The notes under the pieces are model-generated. The model did not search any database. It was not told the DNA's origin and saw nothing but the letters and a program-made list of their open reading frames with translations. This document shows positions 1-7,722 of a DNA stretch of 64,000 nucleotides, in pieces. How positions within the stretch are numbered: position 1 is the stretch's first letter; each line of letters opens with the position of its first letter. The translations under genes and the position numbers were made by a program. The stretch is taken from positions 62,001 to 126,000 of the forward strand of contig NZ_QUNO01000024.1 of the NCBI RefSeq assembly GCF_003387475.1. Reading direction: 5' to 3'. The stretch comes from Kutzneria buriramensis. Its GTDB lineage: Bacteria; Actinomycetota; Actinomycetes; Mycobacteriales; Pseudonocardiaceae.

Positions 1-2
1 TC

Positions 3-302
3 TTCTGGAGCTCCAACTACGTGGCCGCGCCGGCTGGATACGAATACAAGAACGCGCACGAACGCGCCTATGTGGATCCCGGCTATCGGACGCACCGCAG
101 GTTCCTCGCCGAAGCGCCGAGCCGGCTCACGGCCGGCGGCGTCATCCTGCTTCATTTCAGCACGAGGGGCGATATGGCCGGCCTGCTCCGCGGCGCCGAG
201 GAGAACGGTCAGTCGTTGCGCGTGCTGCGCACCGCGGTGATTCAGGAAGGCGACGTCAGCGTCGAGCACATGTTGATCGAGGTTGCCGGCGTTTCCATGT
301 GA
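3..302 (+). CDS. C-terminal part of a class I SAM-dependent methyltransferase (partial)
   Basis: The reading frame is open from the first bases of the window and stops at 302, so only the last ~99 residues are present. The visible part begins FWSSNYVAAP and runs through AYVDPGYRTHRRFLAEAP to LTAGGVILLHFST. This resembles the C-terminal half of small class I methyltransferases of the PrmC/HemK-like fold, where an F/YWSS segment follows the SAM site. The SAM-binding glycine loop would lie upstream and cannot be checked. The stop lies 13 bases before the aminodeoxychorismate synthase start, so the two are probably co-transcribed, which hints at O- or N-methylation of a chorismate-derived product. 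The substrate is unknown and the family call is moderate. Confidence 0.55.
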   Translation, partial: FWSSNYVAAPAGYEYKNAHERAYVDPGYRTHRRFLAEAPSRLTAGGVILLHFSTRGDMAGLLRGAEENGQSLRVLRTAVIQEGDVSVEHMLIEVAGVSM

Positions 303-315
303 TCAGGGAGCATTC

Positions 316-2412
316 GTGCGAACACTGCTCATCGACAACTACGACTCCTTCACCTACAACCTTTTCCAGTACCTGGCCGAGGTGAACGGCGTGGAGCCCG
401 AGGTCGTTGTCAACAATGACCCGAGATGGCGGCCCGGACACCTGGAATGTTTCGACAGCGTGGTGCTGTCGCCGGGGCCCGGGCACCCGGAGCGGCCGGC
501 CGATTTCGGCATCTGCCGGGACGTCCTGCGCGACGCCGACGTGCCGGTGCTCGGCATCTGCCTCGGCCACCAGGGGCTCGCCGCGGTGCACGGTGGCCGG
601 GTGGTCCGGGCTCCGGAGCCGTACCACGGCCGGGTCTCGACGATCCGGCACACCGGCACCGGTCTGTTCGCCGGGCTGCCGCCCCAGTTCGAGGTGGTCC
701 GGTATCACTCGCTGGCGGCCACCGAGCTGCCGCCCGAGCTCGAGCCGACCGCCTGGACCCGTGACGGCGTCCTCATGGGGCTGCGGCACCGGGAACGGCC
801 GCTGTGGGGCGTGCAGTTCCATCCCGAGTCCATCGGCGGTTCCCATGGGCGGCAACTGCTTGCGAACTTCCGGCGGCTGTGCGAGGGAACCGGCGCGCCC
901 GCACGGCGCCGGCGTCGAGCGCCGGCTGTGGCACCACCGCTCCGCGATCGGGGCGGTCGCACGACGACCCGCCGACTCCGTGTGCTGACGCGGATCCTGC
1001 CTACGAGGTGGGACGGCGAGCTCGCGTTCGACCAGCTGTTCCGCCACGGCGGGCACGCGTACTGGCTGGACAGCAACAAACCCGGCGGCCCGATGGGGCG
1101 GTTCTCGATCATGGGCGACGCGAGCGGGCCGCTGGGACGGGTCGCGTCGGCGGATGTCTTCGCCGGCGCGGTCACCGTTCGCTCGCCGGCCACGGGCTCG
1201 ACGCGGATCGTCCGTGAGGAGTTCCTGACCTGGCTGGCGGACGACCTGCGCGCGATCCGCACCGAGGCGCCCGACCTGCCGTTCGACTACGCGCTCGGCT
1301 GGGTGGGTTATCTGGGCTACGAGTTGAAGGCTGAGTGCGGCGGCGACCGGGTGCACCGCGCGGAGGAGCCCGACGCCGCAATGGTGTTCAGCGACCGCGC
1401 GCTGGTGCTCGACCACCACACCGGGACGACGTTCGTGCTCGCGCTCGCCGAGGACGGCGATGAGCGGGCCGCCCACGAGTGGTTGGACGACACCGCCGAG
1501 CGGCTCACCGACCTCGTGGGGCGGCCGGCGGGCTGGACGCACCCGCCGGCACGGTCCGGTCGCCTGCGTCTGCGCCACGACCACGACTCGTACCTCCGGC
1601 TGATCGACCACTGCCAGGACCAGATCGCCGCCGGCGAGACCTACGAGGTGTGCCTGACGAACATGATCGAAGCCGACCGGGTCGATCCCTGGCTGGGCTA
1701 CTGCCTGCTCCGGCGGACGAGTCCGGCGCCGTTCGGCGCGCTGCTCAGCTTCGGCGACGTGTCCGTGCTCAGCACCTCACCCGAGCGGTTCCTGCGCGTC
1801 GACCGCGACCGGGTCGCGGAAACGAGGCCCATCAAGGGAACCCGGCCGCGCGGCGGCACCGAGGAGGAGGACCGCGCGCTGGTCGCGGACCTGGCGACCT
1901 GCGAGAAGGACCGCGCCGAGAACCTCATGATCGTCGACCTGGCCCGCAACGATCTCGGGCGGTGCGCCGAGATCGGTTCGGTCGAGGTGCCCGAGCTGTT
2001 CAAGGTCGAGACGTATGCGACGGCCCACCAGCTCGTCAGCACGGTCCGGGCGAAGCTCCGGGCGCCCCACGACGCGGTGGACTGCGTGCGCGCCGCCTTC
2101 CCGCCGGGATCGATGACCGGCGCGCCGAAGGTCCGCACGATGCAGATCCTCGACCGTATCGAGGGCGGCGCCCGAGGCGTCTACTCCGGTGCCATCGGCT
2201 ACTTCTCGCTGAACGGGACGGCCGACCTGAGCGTGGTCATCCGCACGGTCGTCGTCACGCCGGAACGCGCCCGCTACGGGGTCGGCGGCGCGATCATCGC
2301 GCTGTCCGATCCGGAGAGCGAGTTCGAGGAGACGGCCGTGAAGGCGGCGCCGATGGTGCGCCTCACCGGCGGAGCGTTCCCGCGCGCGGAGCCGGCGTCC
2401 GCCACCAGGTAG
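316..2412 (+). CDS. pabAB: Fused aminodeoxychorismate synthase (PabA-PabB type)
   Basis: The 698-residue protein converts chorismate plus glutamine to 4-amino-4-deoxychorismate. Residues 1-~195 are a class I glutamine amidotransferase domain with nucleophile Cys82 in GICLGHQG and the FHPES His/Glu near residue 178. The rest is a chorismate-binding domain. The signature PIKGT at 505-509 carries the catalytic Lys507 that separates aminodeoxychorismate synthases from anthranilate synthases (PIAGT). Fused PabAB enzymes of this size are known from actinomycete antibiotic clusters such as candicidin and chloramphenicol. GTG at 316 was chosen because GGGAG lies about 6 bases upstream and the protein then starts at the conserved TLLIDNYDSF. 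No PabC lyase or PapB/PapC mutase is in the window, so the fate of the product is unclear. Confidence 0.93.
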   Translation: MRTLLIDNYDSFTYNLFQYLAEVNGVEPEVVVNNDPRWRPGHLECFDSVVLSPGPGHPERPADFGICRDVLRDADVPVLGICLGHQGLAAVHGGRVVRAPEPYHGRVSTIRHTGTGLFAGLPPQFEVVRYHSLAATELPPELEPTAWTRDGVLMGLRHRERPLWGVQFHPESIGGSHGRQLLANFRRLCEGTGAPARRRRRAPAVAPPLRDRGGRTTTRRLRVLTRILPTRWDGELAFDQLFRHGGHAYWLDSNKPGGPMGRFSIMGDASGPLGRVASADVFAGAVTVRSPATGSTRIVREEFLTWLADDLRAIRTEAPDLPFDYALGWVGYLGYELKAECGGDRVHRAEEPDAAMVFSDRALVLDHHTGTTFVLALAEDGDERAAHEWLDDTAERLTDLVGRPAGWTHPPARSGRLRLRHDHDSYLRLIDHCQDQIAAGETYEVCLTNMIEADRVDPWLGYCLLRRTSPAPFGALLSFGDVSVLSTSPERFLRVDRDRVAETRPIKGTRPRGGTEEEDRALVADLATCEKDRAENLMIVDLARNDLGRCAEIGSVEVPELFKVETYATAHQLVSTVRAKLRAPHDAVDCVRAAFPPGSMTGAPKVRTMQILDRIEGGARGVYSGAIGYFSLNGTADLSVVIRTVVVTPERARYGVGGAIIALSDPESEFEETAVKAAPMVRLTGGAFPRAEPASATR

Positions 2413-2421
2413 GCCCCGCGT

Positions 2422-2461
2422 CCCGTGGCCCCGTGTCCACCGTCGGACACGGGGCTACGGG
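2422..2461. terminator. Bidirectional hairpin between pabAB and the transaldolase gene
   Basis: CCCGTGGCCCCGTGTCC pairs with GGACACGGGGCTACGGG around a six-base loop, giving a 17-bp stem with a single G-U pair. It lies between two convergent genes and covers the transaldolase stop codon at 2455. There is no long U run, as is common in high-GC actinomycetes. Confidence 0.7.
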
Positions 2462-3582
2462 CACGCCCATCGCACGGCTTTGAGCTGGGCCGCAACCTGT
2501 TCCCGGAGTCTGCGCCAGCTCTGGGCCTGCCGGTGCGCGCTGGTCTCGCCCAGCCGGTCCGCCACCGCCGAGTGGGAGACGCCCAGCCGGCCGAATTCGT
2601 CCAGCACCGCGGCGGCGTGCTCGTGCTGGCCGGTCAGGGTGTCGCCGCGCAGGTCCGAACCCAGCACCACGGCGTCCAGTGTGGACAGTGACATCGCGCT
2701 CGCCGTGCCCCAGGCCACGAACTCGTCGACATAGCGGGTGGGTGACTGCTTCGGGTCGGCCACGGTAGTGTCCGTCCACATCAGACGGGGTGGGTGCGCC
2801 CCGGCCACGCTGAGCGCGCGCCACCGCTCGGTGCCGAGCCGCTGTTCGTACGCCTGGTAGGCCAGCCGGGCGACCGCGAGCGCGCCCTGGCCGCGAACCG
2901 AGCATGCGGCCGCCGCGCCGACCGTCGTCAACTGCGCGTCGAACTCCGCGTCGATGCGGCCGACCGGCATCGACGTGATCATGGCCATGCCGGACGCCCG
3001 CAGCCCGGCGGCGACGGCGCGTTCCAGCCCGTCGAAGTACGCGTCGAGGACCTCGCCGTAGCGGCGCACGGAGAAGATGTCCGAGGCGTGCACGCCGATC
3101 CCGATGCCGAGGCACTCCCGGATGGCCAGCACGCCCTGGTCGGTGGCGCGGATCTTGACCAGCAGGTTCGCCCGGTTCACCAGGCGCGTCAGCTCGACCG
3201 CGCCCCGGACGGTCGACTCGACCGCCGCGGTCAGCGCGGGATCCAGGTCGACGGACACGTGGCCGTGGACCTCGCGGCTGGTCACGAAGACCGGCCACAG
3301 CTCGGCGCACGCCAGCCGCGCGTCGTGCGCGGACAGCGACCTCGTCGCCAGCTCCACCGAGACGTCCTGCCGCGCCAGCAGGGTCAACTGGTCGCGGTAG
3401 CGCCGGTCGCCGGTCACCGCCGCGCCGAAGACGTCCACATTGGACGTGACGCCGAGCAGGGTGGCGCTGCTGACGAGTTCGGTCAGCCGGCCGGAGGCGA
3501 TCACCTCCTGGGACAGACCGTCCAGCCACGGCGCGACGCCCTCCGCGACCAGTTGGACCAGGCCGTTGTCTTTGCAGACCAT
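2455..3582 (-). CDS. Transaldolase-like protein
   Basis: The 375-residue protein resembles actinobacterial transaldolase (Tal). It has TSNVDVF near the N terminus, an internal NRANLLVKIRAT segment matching the Schiff-base lysine strand of transaldolases, and a long helical C terminus. Transaldolase interconverts sugar phosphates and can release erythrose 4-phosphate, the co-substrate of the DAHP synthase encoded at 5061. Its place in an aromatic cluster therefore suggests precursor supply, which is inference. The canonical glutamate-rich TLLF region is changed (GIGVHASDIFSV), so altered specificity is possible. The ATG at 3582 has GAGGGAG just upstream. It diverges from the MFS gene across a region with a repeated operator-like motif. 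Confidence 0.75.
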   Translation of the reverse strand: MVCKDNGLVQLVAEGVAPWLDGLSQEVIASGRLTELVSSATLLGVTSNVDVFGAAVTGDRRYRDQLTLLARQDVSVELATRSLSAHDARLACAELWPVFVTSREVHGHVSVDLDPALTAAVESTVRGAVELTRLVNRANLLVKIRATDQGVLAIRECLGIGIGVHASDIFSVRRYGEVLDAYFDGLERAVAAGLRASGMAMITSMPVGRIDAEFDAQLTTVGAAAACSVRGQGALAVARLAYQAYEQRLGTERWRALSVAGAHPPRLMWTDTTVADPKQSPTRYVDEFVAWGTASAMSLSTLDAVVLGSDLRGDTLTGQHEHAAAVLDEFGRLGVSHSAVADRLGETSAHRQAQSWRRLREQVAAQLKAVRWACP

Positions 3583-3664
3583 GGCTCCCTCGCTCAGTCC
3601 ACCGTTGGACGTTCGACGGTAGCGGTCCGCTCACCGCCCGCGCACGCCAATCGGTTCGGAGTGA

Positions 3665-3703
3665 GTCAGGTCGGGCGACCTGATGGAGTATCGCCGACCT
3701 GAC
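3665..3703. promoter_or_regulatory. Candidate cluster operator C (GTCAGGTC / GACCTGAT / GACCTGAC)
   Basis: An inverted repeat GTCAGGTC-gggc-GACCTGAT (3665-3684) is followed by a further half-site GACCTGAC at 3696-3703. It lies between the divergent transaldolase and MFS genes. The same half-sites recur at 12479, 20123 and 26247. Confidence 0.55.
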
Positions 3704-3799
3704 GACCTTGGCCGCGCATTCTGGCGGTCGGGATGTTCTGGACATTCAATGGCCTTGCCCGGCAGCAGAAGTGGAATCCGATTCACCTGCGAGGTCGCA

Positions 3800-4999
3800 A
3801 TGATCACCAATGGGGGCGACACCACCGGTGCGCCTTTCGGTCGCACCGTGGCGACGCTGGCGCTCGTCGGCATGGTGGTGGTCGGCCAGATGTACGTGAC
3901 GATTCCCCTGATGCCGCAGATCGGCGTGGTATGGCACATTTCCCAGGAGGCGGCGACCTGGGCCACGTCGGCGTTCGCGCTCGGCTACGCGGTGGGCTCA
4001 CTGACGAGCGGCTACCTGTCCAAACGCCATGACATACGCGTGTTGATGACCGGCAGCATTGTCCTGATGGCATTCGTCACCGCGCTCGTGCCGATCGCCA
4101 CCGGCCTCGGCGGCGGTTCGGCACTGCGGGCGGCACAGGGGTTTCTGGCCGGCACTTTCCTTCCCATGGCGTACTCCTATCTGAATGCCCGAATCCCCTC
4201 TCGGCGGATTCCGCTGGCCCTGACGACGGTGTCCTGCGCGCTCGGCGGGACGGTGGTCGCCGGCCAGGCGCAGGCGCAACTGCTCACGGCCGGCTTCGGC
4301 TGGCGTTCGGTCTTCTGGCTCACCGCGCCGGTGCTCGTGATCGGCGCCGTGATCGCGTGGAAGGTCCTGCTGCCCGGCCCGGGCGGCCGTCCGGCCGCCG
4401 CTCCGCCGCGTGGCACCAGCAGGCTGCGGCGGCTGATTCCGCTGTACCTGGTCGCGCTGGTCGTGGCGGGGAGCCTGACCGGCATCTACACCGGCGTGCA
4501 GCTCTACGGCCCCGGGCAGCTGGTCACCGACCACGGCGCGATGCTCGCGCTGCGCGCGAGTGCCCTGCCCGGCCTGCTCGTCACCGTGCTGCTCGCGCCC
4601 GTGCTCGGCGCCGTCGCCGCGCTCCTGCGCGCCGCCGGCGGATTCGTCGTCGCGGGGGTCGGAATGCTCGCCGCCGCTTTGTTCGTCGACAGTGCCGTCG
4701 GTCTCGGCGCCGCGCTGCTCGTTTTCGTGATGGGTATCTCCGTCGTCAGTCCCGCCATTGTCCAGACGGTCGGCGCGGCCGCCGGCGCCCGGCAGTCGGT
4801 CGCCATCGCGCTCTACGACCTGATGCTCAATCTCGGCAGTGCCGCCGGCGTCCACCTTCCGTCCCTGCTGCCGGATCTGGCCGATCTGGCCGCGCTCATC
4901 GCGGGAATCATCGGCGTCGGGGCGGTGATCGTCCTGCTGTCGGTCGGATTGTCGCGGAGACGCGGGCCGGCCCGGCCGGTGCGGTATTCGACTTCCTGA
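3800..4999 (+). CDS. MFS efflux transporter
   Basis: The 399-residue integral membrane protein has about 12 hydrophobic segments. After the first helices it has the MFS motif-A-like loop GSLTSGYLSKRHDIRVLM, here about residues 67-84. The architecture matches the drug:H+ antiporter branch of the major facilitator superfamily. Inside a biosynthetic cluster, export of the product and self-protection is the simplest role. ATG 3800 was chosen over upstream in-frame starts because GAGG lies just before it and the first helix follows within ~20 residues. It is followed 61 bases later by the DAHP synthase gene on the same strand. Confidence 0.85.
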   Translation: MITNGGDTTGAPFGRTVATLALVGMVVVGQMYVTIPLMPQIGVVWHISQEAATWATSAFALGYAVGSLTSGYLSKRHDIRVLMTGSIVLMAFVTALVPIATGLGGGSALRAAQGFLAGTFLPMAYSYLNARIPSRRIPLALTTVSCALGGTVVAGQAQAQLLTAGFGWRSVFWLTAPVLVIGAVIAWKVLLPGPGGRPAAAPPRGTSRLRRLIPLYLVALVVAGSLTGIYTGVQLYGPGQLVTDHGAMLALRASALPGLLVTVLLAPVLGAVAALLRAAGGFVVAGVGMLAAALFVDSAVGLGAALLVFVMGISVVSPAIVQTVGAAAGARQSVAIALYDLMLNLGSAAGVHLPSLLPDLADLAALIAGIIGVGAVIVLLSVGLSRRRGPARPVRYSTS

Positions 5000-5060
5000 A
5001 AGAAAGAGCAACGGCACGCCCTTCTGGATTCACAGGGGCCGACGGTAATGGGAGACACCA

Positions 5061-6230
5061 GTGGAAGCACTGCTCGATGTTCGGCGGAAACCGGCCGCGC
5101 AGCAACCACAATGGGAGGACCGGGCGCGGATCCGGCGGGTGCGGGAGGAACTCGCGACCCGGCCCGCGCTCGTCTCGGCGGCGGACACGCACCGGCTGCG
5201 CGGCATGCTGGCGCGCGTAGCCGCCGGGGAGGCCACGGTGGTCCAGGCCGGTGACTGCGCGGAGGACCCCGCCGAGTGCGTGGTCGGCTACGTGGCCCGC
5301 AAGGCGGGCCTGCTCGACGTGCTCGCCGGCACCATGAAGATGATCACGCACAAGCCAGTGGTCCGGGCGGCCCGGATCGCGGGCCAGTTCGCCAAGCCCC
5401 GGTCCAGTCCGACCGAGCGGGTCGGCGACCTGGAGCTCCCGGTGTACCGGGGGCACCTGGTCAACTCGCCGGAACCCGACCCCGAGGGCCGCCGGCCCGA
5501 CCCGGACCGGCTGCTGATGGGCTACCGGGCCGCCAGCGACGCCATGGGGCACCTCGGTTGGCTGGGGGCGTCGCGGCTGTCCATAATAGACACTCCGGTC
5601 TGGACGAGCCACGAAGCGCTGTTGCTGGACTACGAGATCCCGATGGTCCGCGCCGGCGGCGACGGGCGGCCGCTGCTCACGTCCACGCACTGGCCCTGGA
5701 TCGGCGACCGGACCCGCCAGCTGGACGGCGCCCACGTGGAGCTGCTCTCCCGGGTGGTCAATCCGGTCGCGTGCAAGGTGGGCCCCTCCTCGCAGCGGGA
5801 CGAACTGCTCGCCCTGTGCCAGCGGCTCGACCCCGAGCGGGCGCCCGGCCGGCTCACCCTGATCGCGCGGATGGGCGCCGCGGGCGTGGTCGACCTCCTG
5901 CCGCCGCTGGTGCGGGCCGTGAAGGCCGCCGGCCATCCGGTCGTCTGGCTCTGCGATCCCATGCACGGCAACACCATCACCGCGCCCGACGGCCTCAAGA
6001 CCCGGTTGATGGACACGGTCGTCCGGGAGGTCGAGGAGTTCCAGTCCGCCGTCCGCGCCGGCGGCGGCATTCCCGGTGGGCTGCATCTGGAGACGACGCC
6101 GGACGAGGTCACCGAATGCGTCAGCAGCGAGTCCCACCTGACCGAGGTCGGCACCAAGTACACCAGCTTCTGCGACCCCCGCCTCAACCCGTCGCAGGCC
6201 GTCCACGCAGTGACCGCGTGGCAAGGATGA
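5061..6230 (+). CDS. Class II (plant-type) DAHP synthase
   Basis: The 389-residue enzyme condenses phosphoenolpyruvate and erythrose 4-phosphate to 3-deoxy-D-arabino-heptulosonate 7-phosphate, the first step of the shikimate pathway. Visible class II motifs include VVQAGDCAED, KMITHKPVVRAARIAGQFAKPRS, HWPWIGDRTRQLDGAHVEL, VACKVGP, LIARMGA and WLCDPMHGNT. It is about 60-70 residues shorter than primary-metabolism class II enzymes and lacks their N-terminal regulatory extension. This is typical of cluster-dedicated PhzC-like versions, which escape aromatic amino acid feedback (known for the family, inferred here). GTG 5061 fits the conserved start. It leads the block 5061-9633, whose genes are 12-20 bases apart. 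Confidence 0.95.
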   Translation: MEALLDVRRKPAAQQPQWEDRARIRRVREELATRPALVSAADTHRLRGMLARVAAGEATVVQAGDCAEDPAECVVGYVARKAGLLDVLAGTMKMITHKPVVRAARIAGQFAKPRSSPTERVGDLELPVYRGHLVNSPEPDPEGRRPDPDRLLMGYRAASDAMGHLGWLGASRLSIIDTPVWTSHEALLLDYEIPMVRAGGDGRPLLTSTHWPWIGDRTRQLDGAHVELLSRVVNPVACKVGPSSQRDELLALCQRLDPERAPGRLTLIARMGAAGVVDLLPPLVRAVKAAGHPVVWLCDPMHGNTITAPDGLKTRLMDTVVREVEEFQSAVRAGGGIPGGLHLETTPDEVTECVSSESHLTEVGTKYTSFCDPRLNPSQAVHAVTAWQG

Positions 6231-6250
6231 CTGTCGCTAGGAGGATCACA

Positions 6251-7021
6251 ATGGACGGAAGAGTCGCGATCGTCACCGGCGCGGCGAGCGGCATCGGCGC
6301 CGAGGTCGTGCGCGTGCTCGCCGAACAAGGCGCGGTGGTCGCGGCCGTCGACCGGGACGCCGACGGTGCCCGCGACGTCGTGGCGAAGCTCGCCGTGTAC
6401 GGCTTGCGGGCCGAGGCGTTTCCCGCCGACGTCGCCAGCGCCGCGGAGGTCGAGGCCGTCGTCGAGGCGGTCGAGCGCCAGCTCGGCCCGATCGAGTACC
6501 TGGTCAACGCGGCCGGGGTGCTGCGCATGGGGGAGGCGCGAGACCTCTCCGACCAGGCGTGGGCGGACACCTTCGCGGTCAACACGACCGGCGTCTTCCT
6601 GATGTCGCGGGCGGCGGTCAACCGGATGGCGCCGCGCGGCAAGGGCGCGATCGTCACGGTGGCGTCCAACGCCGCCGGCACGGCCCGCGCGGCGATGTCC
6701 GCCTACGCGGCGTCCAAGGCGGCGGCGACGGCGTTCACCAAGTGCCTCGGCCTTGAGGTGGCCAGGCATGGCATCCGGTGCAACGTCGTCGCCCCCGGCT
6801 CGACCGACACCCCGATGCTCAGCTCGATGTTCCGCGACGACGCCGACCGCCGGGCGACCCTGGACGGCCGGCTCGAGTCGTACAAGGTCGGCATCCCGCT
6901 CGGCAAGCTCGCCCGGCCGGCGGACATCGCCGACGCGATCACGTTCCTGCTTTCCGACCGGGCCGGGCACATCACCATGCACAGCCTGACCGTCGACGGC
7001 GGCGCCACGCTCGGCGTCTGA
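6251..7021 (+). CDS. SDR dehydrogenase, EntA/DhbA-like, probable 2,3-dihydro-3-hydroxyanthranilate dehydrogenase
   Basis: The 256-residue short-chain dehydrogenase has the nucleotide-binding TGAASGIG at residues 9-16, NAAG near 87, and the catalytic pair Tyr152/Lys156 in YAASK. It ends with the SDR C-terminal [10 protein letters not shown]. Its closest recognisable family is 2,3-dihydro-2,3-dihydroxybenzoate dehydrogenase. Next to PhzD- and PhzE-type enzymes the expected substrate is the amino analogue, 2,3-dihydro-3-hydroxyanthranilate, giving 3-hydroxyanthranilate. That substrate assignment follows from context, not from residues. It starts at ATG 6251 with AGGAGGATC just upstream, 20 bases after the DAHP synthase stop. 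Confidence 0.85.
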   Translation: MDGRVAIVTGAASGIGAEVVRVLAEQGAVVAAVDRDADGARDVVAKLAVYGLRAEAFPADVASAAEVEAVVEAVERQLGPIEYLVNAAGVLRMGEARDLSDQAWADTFAVNTTGVFLMSRAAVNRMAPRGKGAIVTVASNAAGTARAAMSAYAASKAAATAFTKCLGLEVARHGIRCNVVAPGSTDTPMLSSMFRDDADRRATLDGRLESYKVGIPLGKLARPADIADAITFLLSDRAGHITMHSLTVDGGATLGV

Positions 7022-7038
7022 CACCAGAGGAGAAGACC

Positions 7039-7710
7039 GTGGGCATACCCGTCATTCCGCCGTACCCGATGCCGGCCGAGGCCGATCTGCCGGCCGCCAT
7101 CCCGGACTGGACCGCGGATCCGAGCCGAGCCGTGCTGCTCATCCATGACATGCAACGCTATTTCCTCCAGCCGTTCCCGGCCGGTCAGGAGCCGGTGTCC
7201 ACGCTCGTGCCCAATGTGGCGCGGCTGCGGGACACCTGCCGCCGGCTGGGCGTTCAAGTGGCCTACACCGCGCAGCCCGGCGGCATGACCGAGCGGCAGC
7301 GCGGACTGCTGAAGGACTTCTGGGGACCGGGCATGCGGGTGGATCCCGCCGACCGGTGGATCGTCGACGAGGTCAGCCCGGAGACCGACGACTGGATGAT
7401 CACCAAGTGGCGCTACAGCGCCTTCTTCCGCTCGTCCCTGCTGGAGCGGATGCAGGAGCGCGGCCTGGACCAGCTGATCGTCTGCGGGGTGTACGCGCAC
7501 GTCGGCGTGCTGTCCACGGCGATCGAGGCGTACACCAACGACATCCAGACGTTCCTGGTCGCCGACGCGGTGGCGGACTTCTCCGCCGACCACCACCGTC
7601 GGACGGTCGACTACGCGGCCAGCTGCTGCGCCGTCGTGAACACCACCGGGGGAGTGGTCGGCCAGCTGACGGCGTCCGCGAGCGACACCGTCCTGACCGG
7701 TCCGCGCTGA
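7039..7710 (+). CDS. phzD: PhzD-type isochorismatase (ADIC to 2,3-dihydro-3-hydroxyanthranilate)
   Basis: The 223-residue protein belongs to the isochorismatase hydrolase family and hydrolyses the vinyl ether of 2-amino-2-deoxyisochorismate, releasing pyruvate. Catalytic Asp37 lies in [10 protein letters not shown] and Lys123 in TKWRYSAFF. They match Asp38 and Lys122 of PhzD, and [16 protein letters not shown] carries the usual active-site turn. There is no fused aryl-carrier domain, unlike EntB, so the product is released free. GTG 7039 has AGAGGAGA just upstream. It sits between the dehydrogenase and the ADIC synthase with 17- and 12-base gaps, consistent with one transcript. Confidence 0.95.
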   Translation: MGIPVIPPYPMPAEADLPAAIPDWTADPSRAVLLIHDMQRYFLQPFPAGQEPVSTLVPNVARLRDTCRRLGVQVAYTAQPGGMTERQRGLLKDFWGPGMRVDPADRWIVDEVSPETDDWMITKWRYSAFFRSSLLERMQERGLDQLIVCGVYAHVGVLSTAIEAYTNDIQTFLVADAVADFSADHHRRTVDYAASCCAVVNTTGGVVGQLTASASDTVLTGPR

Positions 7711-7722
7711 AGGGAAACCGCG

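Noticed and set aside
6251-7710. A 2,3-dihydroxybenzoate (catechol siderophore) pathway
   Set aside because: The synthase is PhzE with an amidotransferase domain, not isochorismate synthase. The isochorismatase lacks an aryl-carrier domain, and there are no siderophore NRPS or uptake genes.
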